Source of the DNA: Streptomyces fumigatiscleroticus
GTDB taxonomy: Bacteria; Actinomycetota; Actinomycetes; Streptomycetales; Streptomycetaceae
Direction: 5' to 3'
NCBI RefSeq assembly: GCF_014647975.1
Contig: NZ_BMQF01000014.1
Coordinates: forward strand, 62,001 to 126,000
DNA: 64,000 nucleotides
Under the pieces are notes generated by a model. The model saw only the letters and a list, made by a program, of their open reading frames with translations, made no database searches and had not been told where the DNA came from. Positions 44,547 through 53,194 of the stretch are shown piece by piece. Position 1 is the stretch's first letter, and each line of letters begins with the position of its first letter. The translations under genes were made by a program, and so were the position numbers.

Positions 44547-47500
44547 ATGGTGACGTTCGCGCAGGCGCAGGAGCGCGCGGAAGAGTGGATCAACGGCGAT
44601 GTGCCGTCGTACCAGCATCGTGAGGTGCGGGTGCGGGAGTTCGAGCTCGGGTTCGTGGTATGGGCCGAGGACCGGGCGGACGGGCCGCGGTCGGACGGCG
44701 GCGCGCAGCGGCTGGTGCTCGCCCGGGACAGCGGCGAGGCGACGCTGTGGCCCGCGCTGCCGGTGGGCGAGGTGATCCGCCGGTACGAGGAGGAGTACGG
44801 CCGCTCGGACGCGGCCGACGAGCCGGCGCAGGCGCCGGCCGCGCGGGTGGATCTGAACCAGACGTCGTTCCTGCTGAGTCCGCCGGAGTGGTTGCAGGAG
44901 GCGGCGGACAAGCTGGGGATTCCGGACCGGCGGAGGACGGGTGAGGACTCGGACGCGGGTGGGGGTGCGGGTGCGGGGACCGGTGCAGGTGCAGGTACCG
45001 GTGCAGGTACCGGTGCAGGTTCGGCTCCTGCCCCTGCCCCGGCCTCTGCTCCCGCTCCTGCCGCGCCGGGCAGTGGTGCGTCGTGGCCGGCCGCCGCAGG
45101 CGCCGGTGCGCCTGGTGCGCCCGCCGGGGCGACGCCGTGGGCCGGGACGGACACCAACGCGGACGCCGGCGAGGACCGTTCCGTACCGCTGCCCGCCACC
45201 GTGTTCGCGCCGCCGCTGAGCGGTGAGGACGTGGACGGTACGGCGCCGCCCGCGGGTACGCCGGACGCCAAGACGGCGCTGATGTCGGGCGGCAGCCAGC
45301 TCCCGCCGACGGCGATCGCCCCGGCACTGGACGCCCCGAACACGCCGACCCCGCAGGGGCCCGGCGTGCCGCCTGGCGCTCCCCAGGGTCCTGGCGTGCC
45401 TCAGGGTCCTGGCGTGCCTCAGGGTCCTGGCGTGCCGCAGGGCTCTGGTGCTCCGCAGGGCCTCGGCGCTCCGCAGGGGCCCGGGGTCCCGGCGGGGCCG
45501 GGTACGCCTCCGGCGGGAGCTCCGGGGGCTCCGGGGGCTCCGGGTATGTCGGGTGGCCCAGGTGCTCCGGGAGGTCCGGGCGCCTCAGGTGGTCACGGTG
45601 GCCCGGGGGTACCGGGTGCGCCAAGTGTCTCGGGTGCGCCAAGCGGTCCGGGGGTGCCGGGTGGTCATGGTGGCCCGGGTGGTCCGGGGGTGCCGGGTGG
45701 CCCCGGTGCCCCGGGTACTCCGGGTGCTCCGGGTGCGGCAGGGGTCTCGGGTGGCCAGAGGGTGCCAGGTGCTCCGGGTGGCCCCGGTGCTCCGGGGGCT
45801 CCGGGGGCTCCGGGTGCTCCGGGTGCGGCAGGGGTCCCGGGTGGCCAGGGGGTGCCGGGTGCTCCGGGTGCTCCGGGGGCTCCAGGTATGTCGGGTGGCC
45901 CAGGTGCTCCGGGAGGCCCGGGCGCCTCAGGTGGTCACGGTGGCCCGGGGGTACCGGGTGCGCCAAGTGTCTCGGGTGCGCCAAGCGGTCCGGGGGTGCC
46001 GGGTGGCCCCGGTGCCCCGGGTGTGCCGGGTGCTCCGGGTGCGGCAGGGGTCCCGGGTGGCCAGGGGGTGCCGGGTGCTCCGGGTGGCCCCGGTGCTCCG
46101 GGTGTGCCGGGGGCGCACTCGGCGGATGCGTCGCAGGGGTCCGAGCGGCCGTTGGCGCCGCATGCCGGGGACATCGCCGACGCGGCGACCAGCAAGGCGT
46201 CGCCGCCGCCGCGTCGTGGGCTGGGCGGCGGGTCGGCCACGCCGCCTCCGCCGGGTACGCCCGGGGCGCGGCCGGGCGGTACTCCTCCGCCGTCCGGTCC
46301 GGGCGCTCCGGGGACGCCGGCGGGCGGTTACGTGCCCACGCAGCTCGTGTCGTCCCTCGGTCCCGGCGGGCCCGAGGGCGGTCCGGCCGCCGGGGCGGGG
46401 ACTCCCCAGGCTCCGGGTGCGCCGGGCGCCCCGGGTGCGCCGAACACTCCCGGTGGGACGCCTCCGGGCGGTGTCCACCACGCCGCGACGATGCTCGCCG
46501 ACCCCGGCCGGCCGGGCGGCGGCACGCCGCCGCCTCCGAGCGCCCCGGGTGCCCCGGGTGCCCCGGGTGCCCCGGGTGCCCCGGGTGCCCCGGGTGCCCC
46601 GGGTGCCCCGGGTGCTCCGGGTGCTCCGGGTGCGCCCGGTACACCCCCGCCGCAGGCCCCGCGGGGCGCCGTGCACCACGCCGAGACCGTGCTGGCCGCG
46701 CCTCCGGTGTCCGGTCCTCCCGGCACCCCTCCGCCGCCGCAGGCCCCCGGCGTGCCCGGTGCCGCGCAGCCGATGCCGCCCGGCGGGATGCCGCCCGGCG
46801 CGATGCCGCCGCCCGGCGCGCCCGTGCCCGGTCAGCCGCCCGCGTACGGCTATCCGCAGCAGCAGGGGCAGCCGACGGTCGGTCCGGGCTATCAGGCCGT
46901 ACTGCGCTACCGCGCGCAGGACGGTTCCGAGCAGCAGCTGATCCGGCGCTCCGCGCCGGGCACCCCGCACCCGGAGTGGCAGATCTTCCACGAGCTGCGG
47001 GCCATGAACGTGCCCCCGGACCAGGTGCTGGAGCTGCACACGGAGCTGGAGTCCTGTGAGCTGCCGGGCGCGTACTGCGCGCGGATGATCCGGGAGCAGT
47101 GGCCGCAGGCGCGGATCACGAGCATCGCGCCGTACGGCACGGACCATGCGAGCCGGCAGCAGGGCATGCAGCAACTGCTGGCGCACCAGGGCGAGTTGCA
47201 CCAGGTGGCCGACGGTCCCGCCCGGCCGGCGCCGGTGCGCGCGCCGCTGCCGCAGGTGCAGCCGGCGCCGCCGGTACCGCCGGAGGGCATCGCGCAGGAG
47301 CTGGCGGGCGCGTTCGGGCCGGGCGTGTTCCGGTTCGAGCAGGCCGCGGTGTCGCGGCAGGGCGTGCCGCCGGTCGTGGCGCAGACGCTGGTGGTGGCCG
47401 GTCTGCCGATGGACATGGGGCCGTTCTTCTGGGCGCAGGCCCAGCCGGGGCGGCCGGTGCCGACGCTGGCGGAGCTGGCGGCCGAGCGGGGTGTGCAGCC

Positions 47501-47843
47501 CGCTCCGGACGCGGGTTCCTACCTCGTGGTGGGCAGCGACTTCGGCAAGGCGATCTGTGTGCAGTACGGCACGGCGAACATCGTGGCGGTGCCGGTGGAG
47601 GCGGGGCCGGGCGGGGCGCCCGTGCCGCCGCAGTTCGTGAACACGGGGCTGCCGGAGTTCGCGCGCTGTCTGGCTCTGCTCGGCCGGATGTGGCGGCTGC
47701 GGTACGGGCTGAACCAGGAGCAGGCGGGGCGTTGGACCGTCGACTTCCAGATCCAGCTGGCCGCCCTGGACCCGGCGGCGCTCGGGTCGCCGGAGAGCTG
47801 GTGGTCGGTGCTGCTGGAGCAGATGTGGGACGGCCTGCTGTGA
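44547..47843 (+). CDS. Multidomain protein: Imm35-like, collagen-like repeat, deaminase-like and SUKH-4 domains
   Basis: This 1098-residue protein has four parts. Residues about 1-92 ('MVTFAQAQERAEEWING', 'WPALPVGEVIRRYEEEYG') resemble Imm35. Residues about 135-745 are Gly/Pro/Ala-rich, with true G-x-y collagen-like triplets at about 270-530 and 650-700. Residues about 790-885 ('HPEWQIFHELRAMNVPPDQVLELHTELESCELP') form a toxin-type deaminase domain with H831-T-E833 and C837-x6-C844. Residues about 910-1098 are a SUKH-4 domain ('YLVVGSDFGKAICVQYGTANIVAVPVE'). No signal peptide or TM segment. ATG 44547 is 9 bp after the nuclease-SUKH gene. A strong terminator follows. Confidence 0.8.
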   Translation: MVTFAQAQERAEEWINGDVPSYQHREVRVREFELGFVVWAEDRADGPRSDGGAQRLVLARDSGEATLWPALPVGEVIRRYEEEYGRSDAADEPAQAPAARVDLNQTSFLLSPPEWLQEAADKLGIPDRRRTGEDSDAGGGAGAGTGAGAGTGAGTGAGSAPAPAPASAPAPAAPGSGASWPAAAGAGAPGAPAGATPWAGTDTNADAGEDRSVPLPATVFAPPLSGEDVDGTAPPAGTPDAKTALMSGGSQLPPTAIAPALDAPNTPTPQGPGVPPGAPQGPGVPQGPGVPQGPGVPQGSGAPQGLGAPQGPGVPAGPGTPPAGAPGAPGAPGMSGGPGAPGGPGASGGHGGPGVPGAPSVSGAPSGPGVPGGHGGPGGPGVPGGPGAPGTPGAPGAAGVSGGQRVPGAPGGPGAPGAPGAPGAPGAAGVPGGQGVPGAPGAPGAPGMSGGPGAPGGPGASGGHGGPGVPGAPSVSGAPSGPGVPGGPGAPGVPGAPGAAGVPGGQGVPGAPGGPGAPGVPGAHSADASQGSERPLAPHAGDIADAATSKASPPPRRGLGGGSATPPPPGTPGARPGGTPPPSGPGAPGTPAGGYVPTQLVSSLGPGGPEGGPAAGAGTPQAPGAPGAPGAPNTPGGTPPGGVHHAATMLADPGRPGGGTPPPPSAPGAPGAPGAPGAPGAPGAPGAPGAPGAPGAPGTPPPQAPRGAVHHAETVLAAPPVSGPPGTPPPPQAPGVPGAAQPMPPGGMPPGAMPPPGAPVPGQPPAYGYPQQQGQPTVGPGYQAVLRYRAQDGSEQQLIRRSAPGTPHPEWQIFHELRAMNVPPDQVLELHTELESCELPGAYCARMIREQWPQARITSIAPYGTDHASRQQGMQQLLAHQGELHQVADGPARPAPVRAPLPQVQPAPPVPPEGIAQELAGAFGPGVFRFEQAAVSRQGVPPVVAQTLVVAGLPMDMGPFFWAQAQPGRPVPTLAELAAERGVQPAPDAGSYLVVGSDFGKAICVQYGTANIVAVPVEAGPGGAPVPPQFVNTGLPEFARCLALLGRMWRLRYGLNQEQAGRWTVDFQIQLAALDPAALGSPESWWSVLLEQMWDGLL
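45362..46130. repeat. Collagen-like coding repeat with a long duplicated block
   Basis: The region encodes G-x-y triplets. A block of about 115 bp beginning at ATG 45546 recurs at 45888, 342 bp (114 codons) later, almost identical, and encodes the same 38 residues starting M-S-G-G-P-G-A-P-G. Shorter blocks (for example G-A-A-G-V-x-G-G-Q) recur three times. All units are multiples of 9 bp. Confidence 0.9.
46541..46640. repeat. Nine-base tandem repeat GGTGCCCCG encoding (Gly-Ala-Pro)n
   Basis: About ten consecutive 9-bp units, the first seven identical, encode G-A-P. Identity at the silent positions shows recent slippage expansion. Confidence 0.9.
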
Positions 47844-47877
47844 CATCCCGCGGCTGACGCCTGAACGGTGAGGAAGC

Positions 47878-47911
47878 CGGGCCCGGTGGCACGTATGTGC
47901 CACCGGGCCCG
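47878..47911. terminator. Strong hairpin ending the nuclease/deaminase-SUKH operon
   Basis: CGGGCCCGGTGGCAC pairs perfectly over 15 bp with GTGCCACCGGGCCCG around a GTAT loop, 35 bp after the stop. Confidence 0.8.
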
Positions 47912-48012
47912 ACTCGTCCGTGGTGTGGAGTGTCGCGTTTTGGGAGCTTGCGTCCGATCCATCAAGATGTGCGCACGTCGTCATCGGATCGGGCGGAGTC
48001 AGGGGTTCCAGC

Positions 48013-48897
48013 ATGAGCAGCGCACCGGTGTCACCGCAGGGCTTCATGGCCGTACGGGGGCGTGGCTACCGTCCCGAACAGGTCGACGCGTGGGTCGCGG
48101 GTCTGGTGGGGGAGCGGGACGCCGCGTGGCGGAGAGCCGCCCGTCTCACCGAGCTGACCCGGGAGATGGAGGCGGAGTCGGCGCGGCTGCGGGAGGCGGT
48201 GGCGCGGCTGGCTCCGCAGACGTACGAGGCGCTGGGGGAGCGGGCGGTGCGGATCCTCCGGCTCGGGCAGGAGGAGGCCCAGGGCCTGCGGGAGGCTGCG
48301 CGGTCGGAGGGGGAGTGCCTGGTCCGGGAGGCGGAGCGGGCCGCGGTCCGGGTGCGCGAATCCGCGCGGGCCGAGGCGGGCGCCGTGCGTGCGGAGGCCG
48401 GTGAGCGGGCCCGTCAGCGGGTGCTGGCGGCGCGTGCGGAGGCCGACGGGATCCGGGTCGATGCCCGGCGCGAGGCCAAGGAGACCCGTGGTGAGGCGCT
48501 GGCCGCGCTGCGGGAGATGCGGCAGCGCACCTCCGCGATGCTGGCCGAGCAGAGCAGGGAGCAGGCCGAGCGGTGGGCCGGTGCCGAGCGGGAGGAGGCC
48601 GGGCGGGTGGTGGCGCTGGAGGCGGAGCACGCCGAGCGGGTGCGGCGGGCGGAGGGGGTGCTGGCCGGGGCGAAGCGGGCCGTCGCCGACGCCGAGGCGG
48701 CGGACCGGCGCCGGCAGGAGGAGGCCCGGGCCCGGGCGGCCGAGGTGATCGCCGAGGCGCGTCTGCGCGAGGACCGGGTCGCCCGGGAGACGGAGCGGGT
48801 GCTGCGGGAGCACGGCGCTCGGTGGGACCATGTGCGGGCGCACATGGAGTACATGCGCAGCAGCCTCGGCTCGCTGACGGGGCGCACGGTGGAGTGA
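48013..48897 (+). CDS. DivIVA-like coiled-coil protein
   Basis: This 294-residue protein begins with a short segment resembling a DivIVA-type N-terminus ('FMAVRGRGYRPEQVDAWVAGLVGERDAAW') and is otherwise a nearly continuous Ala/Arg/Glu-rich coiled coil (about 35-285) with heptads. Streptomyces has several such proteins (often named cellulose-binding protein by homology) linked to tip growth and cytoskeletal scaffolds such as Scy and FilP. ATG 48013 is preceded by AGGGG. The 169-bp upstream gap holds the preceding terminator. Specific role unknown. Confidence 0.8.
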   Translation: MSSAPVSPQGFMAVRGRGYRPEQVDAWVAGLVGERDAAWRRAARLTELTREMEAESARLREAVARLAPQTYEALGERAVRILRLGQEEAQGLREAARSEGECLVREAERAAVRVRESARAEAGAVRAEAGERARQRVLAARAEADGIRVDARREAKETRGEALAALREMRQRTSAMLAEQSREQAERWAGAEREEAGRVVALEAEHAERVRRAEGVLAGAKRAVADAEAADRRRQEEARARAAEVIAEARLREDRVARETERVLREHGARWDHVRAHMEYMRSSLGSLTGRTVE

Positions 48898-48929
48898 GGC
48901 CGGGCGCGGCACCGCTCGTGCCGGCCGCC

Positions 48930-49007
48930 GGTCAGCCGCCCCGGCGTACCGCGTCGGTCAGCCGCCCCGGCGTACCGCGTCGGTCAGCCGCCCCGGCGTA
49001 CCGCGCC
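48930..49007. repeat. Three tandem 26-bp units at the 3' end of the symporter gene, each with a stop codon
   Basis: Units starting at 48930, 48956 and 48982 (GGTCAGCCGCCCCGGCGTACC...) are almost identical. Read on the minus strand each encodes A-V-R-R-G-G then TGA; only the innermost (stop at 48984-48986) is used. The other two are duplicated gene ends. Confidence 0.9.
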
Positions 49008-50594
49008 GGCCAGCAGGCCCGCCTCCAGTGTCTCGTAGTGCCGGCGCTGTTCCTCGGTCCGTTTCCGGCCGGACGCCATCGTGCCCAGCCAGCCGAGGGC
49101 GAAGCCGGCCGGGATGGAGACCAGGCCGGTGGTGGTGAACGGGAACCAGTTGAAGTCGGCGTCGGGGAAGGCCGCGACGGGTGTGCCGGAGACCAGGCTG
49201 GTGCCCGGCATCAGCACCAGGACCGCCAGGGAGCCGCCGATCAGTGTCCACAGCAGGCCGGTGTGGGTGTAGCGGCGCCAGAAGAGGCTGTAGACCAGGG
49301 CGGGGCACAGGGCCGAGGCGCCCAGGCAGAAGGAGAGGGTGGCCAGCGGCTGGAGGCTGCGGTGCTGCACCAGGGTGGCCAGCGCGATCGCGGGTACGCC
49401 GACGGCCAGCGCCGACAGGCGGGCCAGCGTCATCTCGCGGCGCGGGGACAGCTGCCGTACCCGGGTGGCGAACACGTCGTGGGCCAGGGAGTTGGCGCAG
49501 GCCAGGATCATTCCGGCGACGGAGGCCAGCAGGGTGAGGAAGAGGGCCGTGCTGACGGTGGTGAACAGGAAGGTCTCCGCCAGGGTCACGTCGGCGCCGA
49601 AGGCGGCCCGGGAGCCCAGCAGGTAGGCGGTGTTGCCCGCGGAGTCGATCCCGGCGATCGCCTCCCGGCCGACCAGGGCGGTGGCGCCGAAGCCGACCAC
49701 CGTGATGACGGCGACGAACAGGGCCACCATCGACACCGCCCAGGACATCGACCGGCGTACCTGGCGGGCGCTACGGGCGGTGTACATGCGCATGGTGACG
49801 TGGGGCAGGCAGGCGCCGCCGAGGACCACCGCCAGCTGGGAGGAGACCATGTCCAGGCCGGGGTGGGGTCCGGCCGCGTACTCCAGGCCGGGGTGGAGGA
49901 AGGCCGTGCCCGCGCCGCTGTTGCGGGCGGCGGCGTCGAAGAGGGCGCCCGGCTGGAAGTCGAAACGGTGCAGGATCAGCACGGTGACCACGGCGCCCGA
50001 GCCGAGCAGCATCATGATCTTCAGGATCTGGATGAGGGCGGTGCCCTTCATGCCGCCGATCGCCGCGTAGCTGATCATCAGCGCGCCCACGCCGATGATG
50101 CAGCCGGTCTGGAGCGACTCGCCGCTGAAGCCGAGCAGGAATGCCAGCAGCTGGCCGGTGCCGGCGAGCTGGACCAGCATCATCGGCAGCAGGGCGGCGA
50201 GGGTGACCACGCAGGCGGTGACGCGCACGCTGCGCCGGGGGGTGCGGCGGGCCAGTGCGTCGCCCATGGTGAACCGGCCCGCGTTGCGCAGCGGTTCGGC
50301 CATCAGGAACATCAGCAGCAGCAGGGACAGGGCGGTGCTCAGGGCGAGGACGACCCCGTCGTACCCGAACAGCGCGATGACGCCGCCGGTGCCGAGGACG
50401 GTCGCGGCGGAGACGTAGTCGCCGGCGATCGCCAGGCCGTTGCGCATCGGCGACAGGGAGCTGTAGCCGGTGTAGAACTCGTCCAGGTCGTCCCGGTCGG
50501 GGCCGGTCATCACGCACAGCAGCAGCGTGACGGTGGCCACGGCGGTGAAGCCGAGCAGGGACATCGTCTGGGCGTCGTCGCTGAACCCGGTCAC
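48984..50594 (-). CDS. Sodium:solute symporter (SSS family; acetate/monocarboxylate permease-like)
   Basis: This 536-residue transporter has about 13 TM helices and the SSS pattern 'DEFYTGYSSLSPMRNGLAIAGDYVSAATVLGTGGVIALFGYDG' near residue 38, typical of the ActP/MctC monocarboxylate branch. 'YAAIGGMKGTALIQILK' near 180 is the SSS sodium-site region. GTG 50594 overlaps the DUF485 gene by 4 bases, the same pairing as yjcH-actP. Likely substrates are acetate, propionate or pyruvate; this is from family relationship. Its end is duplicated twice by the 26-bp tandem. Confidence 0.9.
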   Translation of the reverse strand: MTGFSDDAQTMSLLGFTAVATVTLLLCVMTGPDRDDLDEFYTGYSSLSPMRNGLAIAGDYVSAATVLGTGGVIALFGYDGVVLALSTALSLLLLMFLMAEPLRNAGRFTMGDALARRTPRRSVRVTACVVTLAALLPMMLVQLAGTGQLLAFLLGFSGESLQTGCIIGVGALMISYAAIGGMKGTALIQILKIMMLLGSGAVVTVLILHRFDFQPGALFDAAARNSGAGTAFLHPGLEYAAGPHPGLDMVSSQLAVVLGGACLPHVTMRMYTARSARQVRRSMSWAVSMVALFVAVITVVGFGATALVGREAIAGIDSAGNTAYLLGSRAAFGADVTLAETFLFTTVSTALFLTLLASVAGMILACANSLAHDVFATRVRQLSPRREMTLARLSALAVGVPAIALATLVQHRSLQPLATLSFCLGASALCPALVYSLFWRRYTHTGLLWTLIGGSLAVLVLMPGTSLVSGTPVAAFPDADFNWFPFTTTGLVSIPAGFALGWLGTMASGRKRTEEQRRHYETLEAGLLAGAVRRGG

Positions 50595-50974
50595 CGTGCC
50601 GCCTCACGTCCGGCGCCGGCTTCGCTCTCCTCGCGGATGCGGTCCGCGAGCGGGTCGACGGTGCGGCGCGCGGTGTGCTCGTACAGGGCGATCGCGAGCC
50701 AGGTGACGGGGAGCTGGAGCAGGGCGAGCAGCAGGCCCAGGGGCAGTCCGGCGGTGACGTCGCCGGTCAGGGACGACGGGGCGAACGCCGACAGGCCGAG
50801 GAAGAGCAGGAAGTAGCCGAGCGCGGCGAAGGTGGCCACGCGCCGCTGACGGCGGTAGGCGCCGCGCAGCCGTCGCACGTCGCTGTGGCGTCCGGGCGCG
50901 GGCCGCCGCGCGTCCGGCGGCGGTGCGGCGTGGTGGGGCGGATACGGGTACGACGGGGACATGCCGTAGGACAT
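50591..50974 (-). CDS. DUF485 membrane protein, partner of the SSS symporter
   Basis: This 127-residue protein has a Pro/His/Tyr-rich N-terminus, the DUF485 'LRGAYRRQRRVATFAALGYFLLFLGLSAF' segment with its first helix (about 48-66), a second helix (about 78-98) and a charged C-terminus. DUF485 proteins regularly precede acetate-type SSS symporters, as here, with a GTGA overlap. ATG 50974 follows AAGGAG by 7 bases. Confidence 0.88.
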   Translation of the reverse strand: MSYGMSPSYPYPPHHAAPPPDARRPAPGRHSDVRRLRGAYRRQRRVATFAALGYFLLFLGLSAFAPSSLTGDVTAGLPLGLLLALLQLPVTWLAIALYEHTARRTVDPLADRIREESEAGAGREAAR

Positions 50975-51154
50975 CCCGGTGCTCCTTGCGTGGCTCGGGC
51001 CCGGCACGGCGGGCCGCAGGGAGGGGGGGAGGTGCGGGGCACGCACGCTACCGGCAGGTACGGGGCCGCGCCGGGTTTTCGCCAAACTGAGTGGTCGGTA
51101 TGTGGGGGCCGCGCCGACCCCGGTTGTTCGCACAGGCGAACCGCGAGGCCCGGT

Positions 51155-51300
51155 CCGGCCGGTCCGCCCGGCGGTCCGTGGTCCGGCCGGTCCGCCCGGT
51201 CCGCCCGGCGGTCCGTGGTCCGCCCGGTCCGCCCGGTCCGCCCGGCGGTCCGTGGTCCGCCCGGTCCGCCCGGTCCGCCCGGCGGTCCGCGGTCCGGCCG
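51155..51300. repeat. 37-bp tandem minisatellite downstream of the MFS gene
   Basis: The mark GGCGGTCCG recurs at 51170, 51207, 51244 and 51281, exactly 37 bp apart. Each unit is itself made of CGGTCCGCC steps. It fills the gap 50975-51301 together with the DUF485 leader and ends 2 bp before the MFS stop codon. Confidence 0.9.
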
Positions 51301-51301
51301 G

Positions 51302-52795
51302 TCAGTCCTTGAGCACCGGGAACCTGCGCGGCGCCAGCACCAGCAGCACCAGGAAGGCGAGCGCCGCCGCACCCGCCGCGCCCAGGTAGACGGCGTGGAC
51401 GGCGTCGGCGATCGCGCGGCGGGTGGCCTCCGGCGCGGTGCCGGCGTCCAGTGCCCGGGTCACCGAGTCCAGGTCGCCCGACCCGCCGAGCCGCGCGGCC
51501 AGCACACCGTTGGCGACCGCGCCGAAGACCGCCGCGCCGACCGTCTGCCCGGTCTGCCGGCAGAACAGGACGGAGGCGGTCGCCGTGCCCCGCTCCGACC
51601 AGCCCACCGTCGACTGCACGCCGACGATGAGCGGCAGCTGGAACAGGCCGAGGGCGGCGCCCAGCAGCAGCATCAGCAGGGCCGGCTGCCAGGCCCGGCC
51701 GGGATAGGGCAGGAGGGGGAACGCGGACAGCAGCAGCGTGGCCGTGCCGATGCCCAGCATCGCCGTGTTGCGGAAGCCGATCCTGCGGTACACGTGCTGG
51801 CTCAGCGCCGCCGACACCGGCCAGCTCAGCGTCCAGACGGAGAGCACGAAACCGGCGGCCACGGGCGCCAGTCCCAGCACCGACTGGGCGTAGGTGGGCA
51901 GGAACACGGTCGGGGCCACCATCAGCAGCCCCAGCGCGCCGAGCGCGAGGTTCACCGCGGCGATCGTGCGGCGCCGCCACACCCAGCCGGGGATGATCGG
52001 CTCCGCCGCCCGGCGCTCCACCACGACCACCGCCGCCGCCAGCGCCGCGCCGGTGCCGAACAGGGCCAGGGAGGGCGCCGACAGCCACGGCCAGGCCACC
52101 CCGCCCTGCACCAGGGCGGTGAGCAGCACGCCGCCGCAGGCGAAGACCGCCAGCGCGCCCGCCCAGTCGGTCCGCGGACGGTCGCCCGCCGCCCGTTCTG
52201 GCTCGTGCAGGTACCGCACGACGAGCCAGAGCGCGAGGGCGCCGACCGGCAGATTGACCAGGAAGATCCAGCGCCAGTCGGCGTAGGCGGCCAGCACTCC
52301 GCCCAGGCCCGGTCCGGCGATCGCCGACACCGCCCATACGGTGGACAGCCTGGCCTGGATCTTCGGGCGTTCCTCGAGCGGGTACAGGTCGGCGGCGAGG
52401 GTCTGCACCGTGCCCTGGAGGGCGCCGCCGCCCAGGCCCTGCACGATACGGAAGGCGATCAGCGCCCCCATGTTCCAGGCCAGGGCGCACAGCAGCGAGC
52501 CGAGCAGGAACAGCGCGGTGCCCACGACCAGCACCGGCTTGCGGCCGAAGGTGTCGGAGAGCTTGCCGTAGACGGGCAGGGTGACGGTGACGGCCAGCAG
52601 ATAGCCGGAGAACAGCCAGGAGAAGACGGAGAACCCGCCGAGGTCGCCCACGATCTGCGGGACGGCGGTGGAGACGACGGTGGAGTCCAGCGCCGCCAGC
52701 GCCATCGCCAGCATCAGGGCGGCGACGACCGCGCCGCGCCGGCCGGCCGCGGCGGGCGGTGCGGTCTGCTGTACCGCCGGTTTCGTGTCGTCCAC
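51302..52795 (-). CDS. MFS drug exporter, DHA2 family (14 TMS)
   Basis: This 497-residue proton-driven exporter has 14 predicted helices. Motif A 'GKLSDTFGRKPVL' is near residue 77, motif C-like 'GPGLGGVLAAYADWRWIFLVNLPVG' near 150, and helix 1 carries 'ALDSTVVSTAVPQI', the DHA2 D1 pattern. GTG 52795 follows GGGGAAGGG by 6-7 bases. No TetR or MarR regulator adjoins. Substrate cannot be told from sequence. Confidence 0.9.
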   Translation of the reverse strand: MDDTKPAVQQTAPPAAAGRRGAVVAALMLAMALAALDSTVVSTAVPQIVGDLGGFSVFSWLFSGYLLAVTVTLPVYGKLSDTFGRKPVLVVGTALFLLGSLLCALAWNMGALIAFRIVQGLGGGALQGTVQTLAADLYPLEERPKIQARLSTVWAVSAIAGPGLGGVLAAYADWRWIFLVNLPVGALALWLVVRYLHEPERAAGDRPRTDWAGALAVFACGGVLLTALVQGGVAWPWLSAPSLALFGTGAALAAAVVVVERRAAEPIIPGWVWRRRTIAAVNLALGALGLLMVAPTVFLPTYAQSVLGLAPVAAGFVLSVWTLSWPVSAALSQHVYRRIGFRNTAMLGIGTATLLLSAFPLLPYPGRAWQPALLMLLLGAALGLFQLPLIVGVQSTVGWSERGTATASVLFCRQTGQTVGAAVFGAVANGVLAARLGGSGDLDSVTRALDAGTAPEATRRAIADAVHAVYLGAAGAAALAFLVLLVLAPRRFPVLKD

Positions 52796-53194
52796 CGGAT
52801 TCCCTTCCCCCTGCGTCCAACGGCCCCGGACAGCTTGCCACTTGTCCCTCACGCCGCGGGAGGGTGGACCCTGGGTGGGCCGGAGGGTGGAGCCGACCCC
52901 GAGATCCGCTCCACCCGTCGGTGGACCGCCCCTAGGGGTATCTCCGTACCTGGGGTCAGGGAGGGTTCGTACCGCCGGAGGACGAGGAAGGCGGGACGCC
53001 GTCCCTAACCTGGCTTACGCCGTCGGGGGGCGGTGCGCCTCAGACAGGGGGGTGGGGTTTTCCCCCGCAGAAGACTGCGCCGAGCACCAGCGCGGACGGC
53101 CCCCCGCCCGGCCAGACTCGTTCCCGCACCGCTTCCCAGCACATCGGTGCATGGCGTCGCACGACCAACCGCTGACCGACATAGGAGACATACC
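52796..53194. other. Divergent promoter region between MFS and ABC transporter genes
   Basis: A 399-bp gap without a supported gene. It contains a palindrome CCCCTAGGGG at 52929-52938 and paired GTACC motifs at about 52946 and 52970, plausible binding sites for a regulator of the divergent exporter genes. AGGAG at 53183-53187 is the ABC gene's ribosome site. Confidence 0.4.

Noticed and set aside
45362..46640. CRISPR-like array
   Set aside because: Repeats are in-frame collagen triplets without spacers of constant length and lie within an open reading frame.
51155..51300. CRISPR array or integron-like repeats
   Set aside because: The 37-bp units are contiguous, with no unique spacers and no cas or integrase genes.
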